Shown here: in pieces, positions 63,974 through 64,000 of the stretch
How the letters are laid out: each line of letters opens with the position of its first letter
Position numbering within the stretch: position 1 is the stretch's first letter
NCBI GenBank assembly: GCA_019694395.1
Contig: JAIBCC010000001.1
Coordinates: forward strand, 62,001 to 126,000
Direction of reading: 5' to 3'
Length of the DNA: 64,000 nt
DNA from: Pyrinomonadaceae bacterium
Lineage (GTDB): Bacteria > Acidobacteriota > Blastocatellia > Pyrinomonadales > Pyrinomonadaceae
The notes under the pieces: model-generated
Database searches by the model: none
The model's input: the letters and a program-made list of their open reading frames with translations, nothing else
Told to the model about the DNA's origin: nothing
Made by a program: the position numbers and the translations under genes

Positions 63974-64000
63974 AAAGTCCCGTGAGGGACGAAATATTTA
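63974..64000. repeat. Truncated palindromic repeat at the window edge
   Basis: GTCCC-GTGA-GGGAC (63977-63990) followed by GAAATATTTA, cut by the window end. Short palindromes of this kind are typical of interspersed intergenic repeats in several bacterial phyla. It starts about 50 bp upstream of the minus-strand gene at 63925. Confidence 0.45.

Overview
The window reads as a chromosomal segment of an Acidobacteriota bacterium, probably Blastocatellia-like. This is an inference from three VWFA-related proteins of the acidobacterial type (1386, 53159, 54541), a large Oar-type TonB receptor with an N-terminal carboxypeptidase-regulatory domain (38032), many secreted hypotheticals and an AT-rich composition. 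No rRNA, tRNA, CRISPR array, transposase or integrase was seen.

Left part (1-11.7 kb): small membrane proteins, a hairpin-ended repeat element (1150-1320), a secreted VWA protein, a perfectly phased array of fifteen 21-bp repeats (2398-2712), an AvrRpt2-like cysteine protease, then a tight operon FHA - class B PBP - FtsW/RodA - PP2C phosphatase. The matching Ser/Thr kinase and a second FHA protein lie at 21.6-24.1 kb. Together they recall the actinobacterial fhaA/pbpA/rodA/pstP/pknB cell-wall signalling operon, here split by about 10 kb.

The split region (11.9-20.2 kb) holds the most striking structure. The intact carB (16952-20176) is preceded by two displaced copies of its own first 25-30 codons (11929-12018 and 14349-14423). 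Each fragment is followed at once by an antisense NACHT/STAND NTPase gene whose stop codon lies inside or 3 nt beyond the carB homology. The layout is two tandem cassettes [carB 5' end | reversed NACHT gene], as if NACHT genes were inserted one after another into the conserved start of carB, each bringing a replacement carB start and new promoter DNA. Differences between the three copies fall mostly at third codon positions, so each probably once headed a working carB. No recombinase is encoded. I know of no description of such a carB-targeting NACHT cassette.

24.2-30.2 kb is a second candidate immunity or cell-fate locus, all on the minus strand: an ECF-like sigma factor, a 1196-aa membrane-anchored protein with an anti-sigma-like N-terminus, TPRs and a C-terminal CHAT protease, a 251-aa protein of unknown family, and a metacaspase-like C14 protease. 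A proteolytic cascade tied to a dedicated sigma factor is the natural hypothesis.

30.3-41.0 kb (minus strand) has argH, then an uptake cluster: TonB receptor, a 39-aa membrane protein, SSS symporter, APC permease, secreted PIG-L deacetylase. 41.5-47.7 kb has a MarR-GNAT regulator, mutL and an ammonium transporter behind a good sigma-54 promoter. 47.8-53.1 kb has an ABC exporter with a LytS-type kinase, a serine hydrolase and a LytTR regulator. 53.2-64 kb has two tandem VWA paralogues leading into an N-acyl-D-amino-acid deacylase, a free-methionine sulfoxide reductase, a PIN toxin-antitoxin pair overlapping a cysQ-type phosphatase, a second deacylase paralogue lacking the usual HxH motif, and two secreted unknowns. 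The last bases hold the start of a palindromic repeat.
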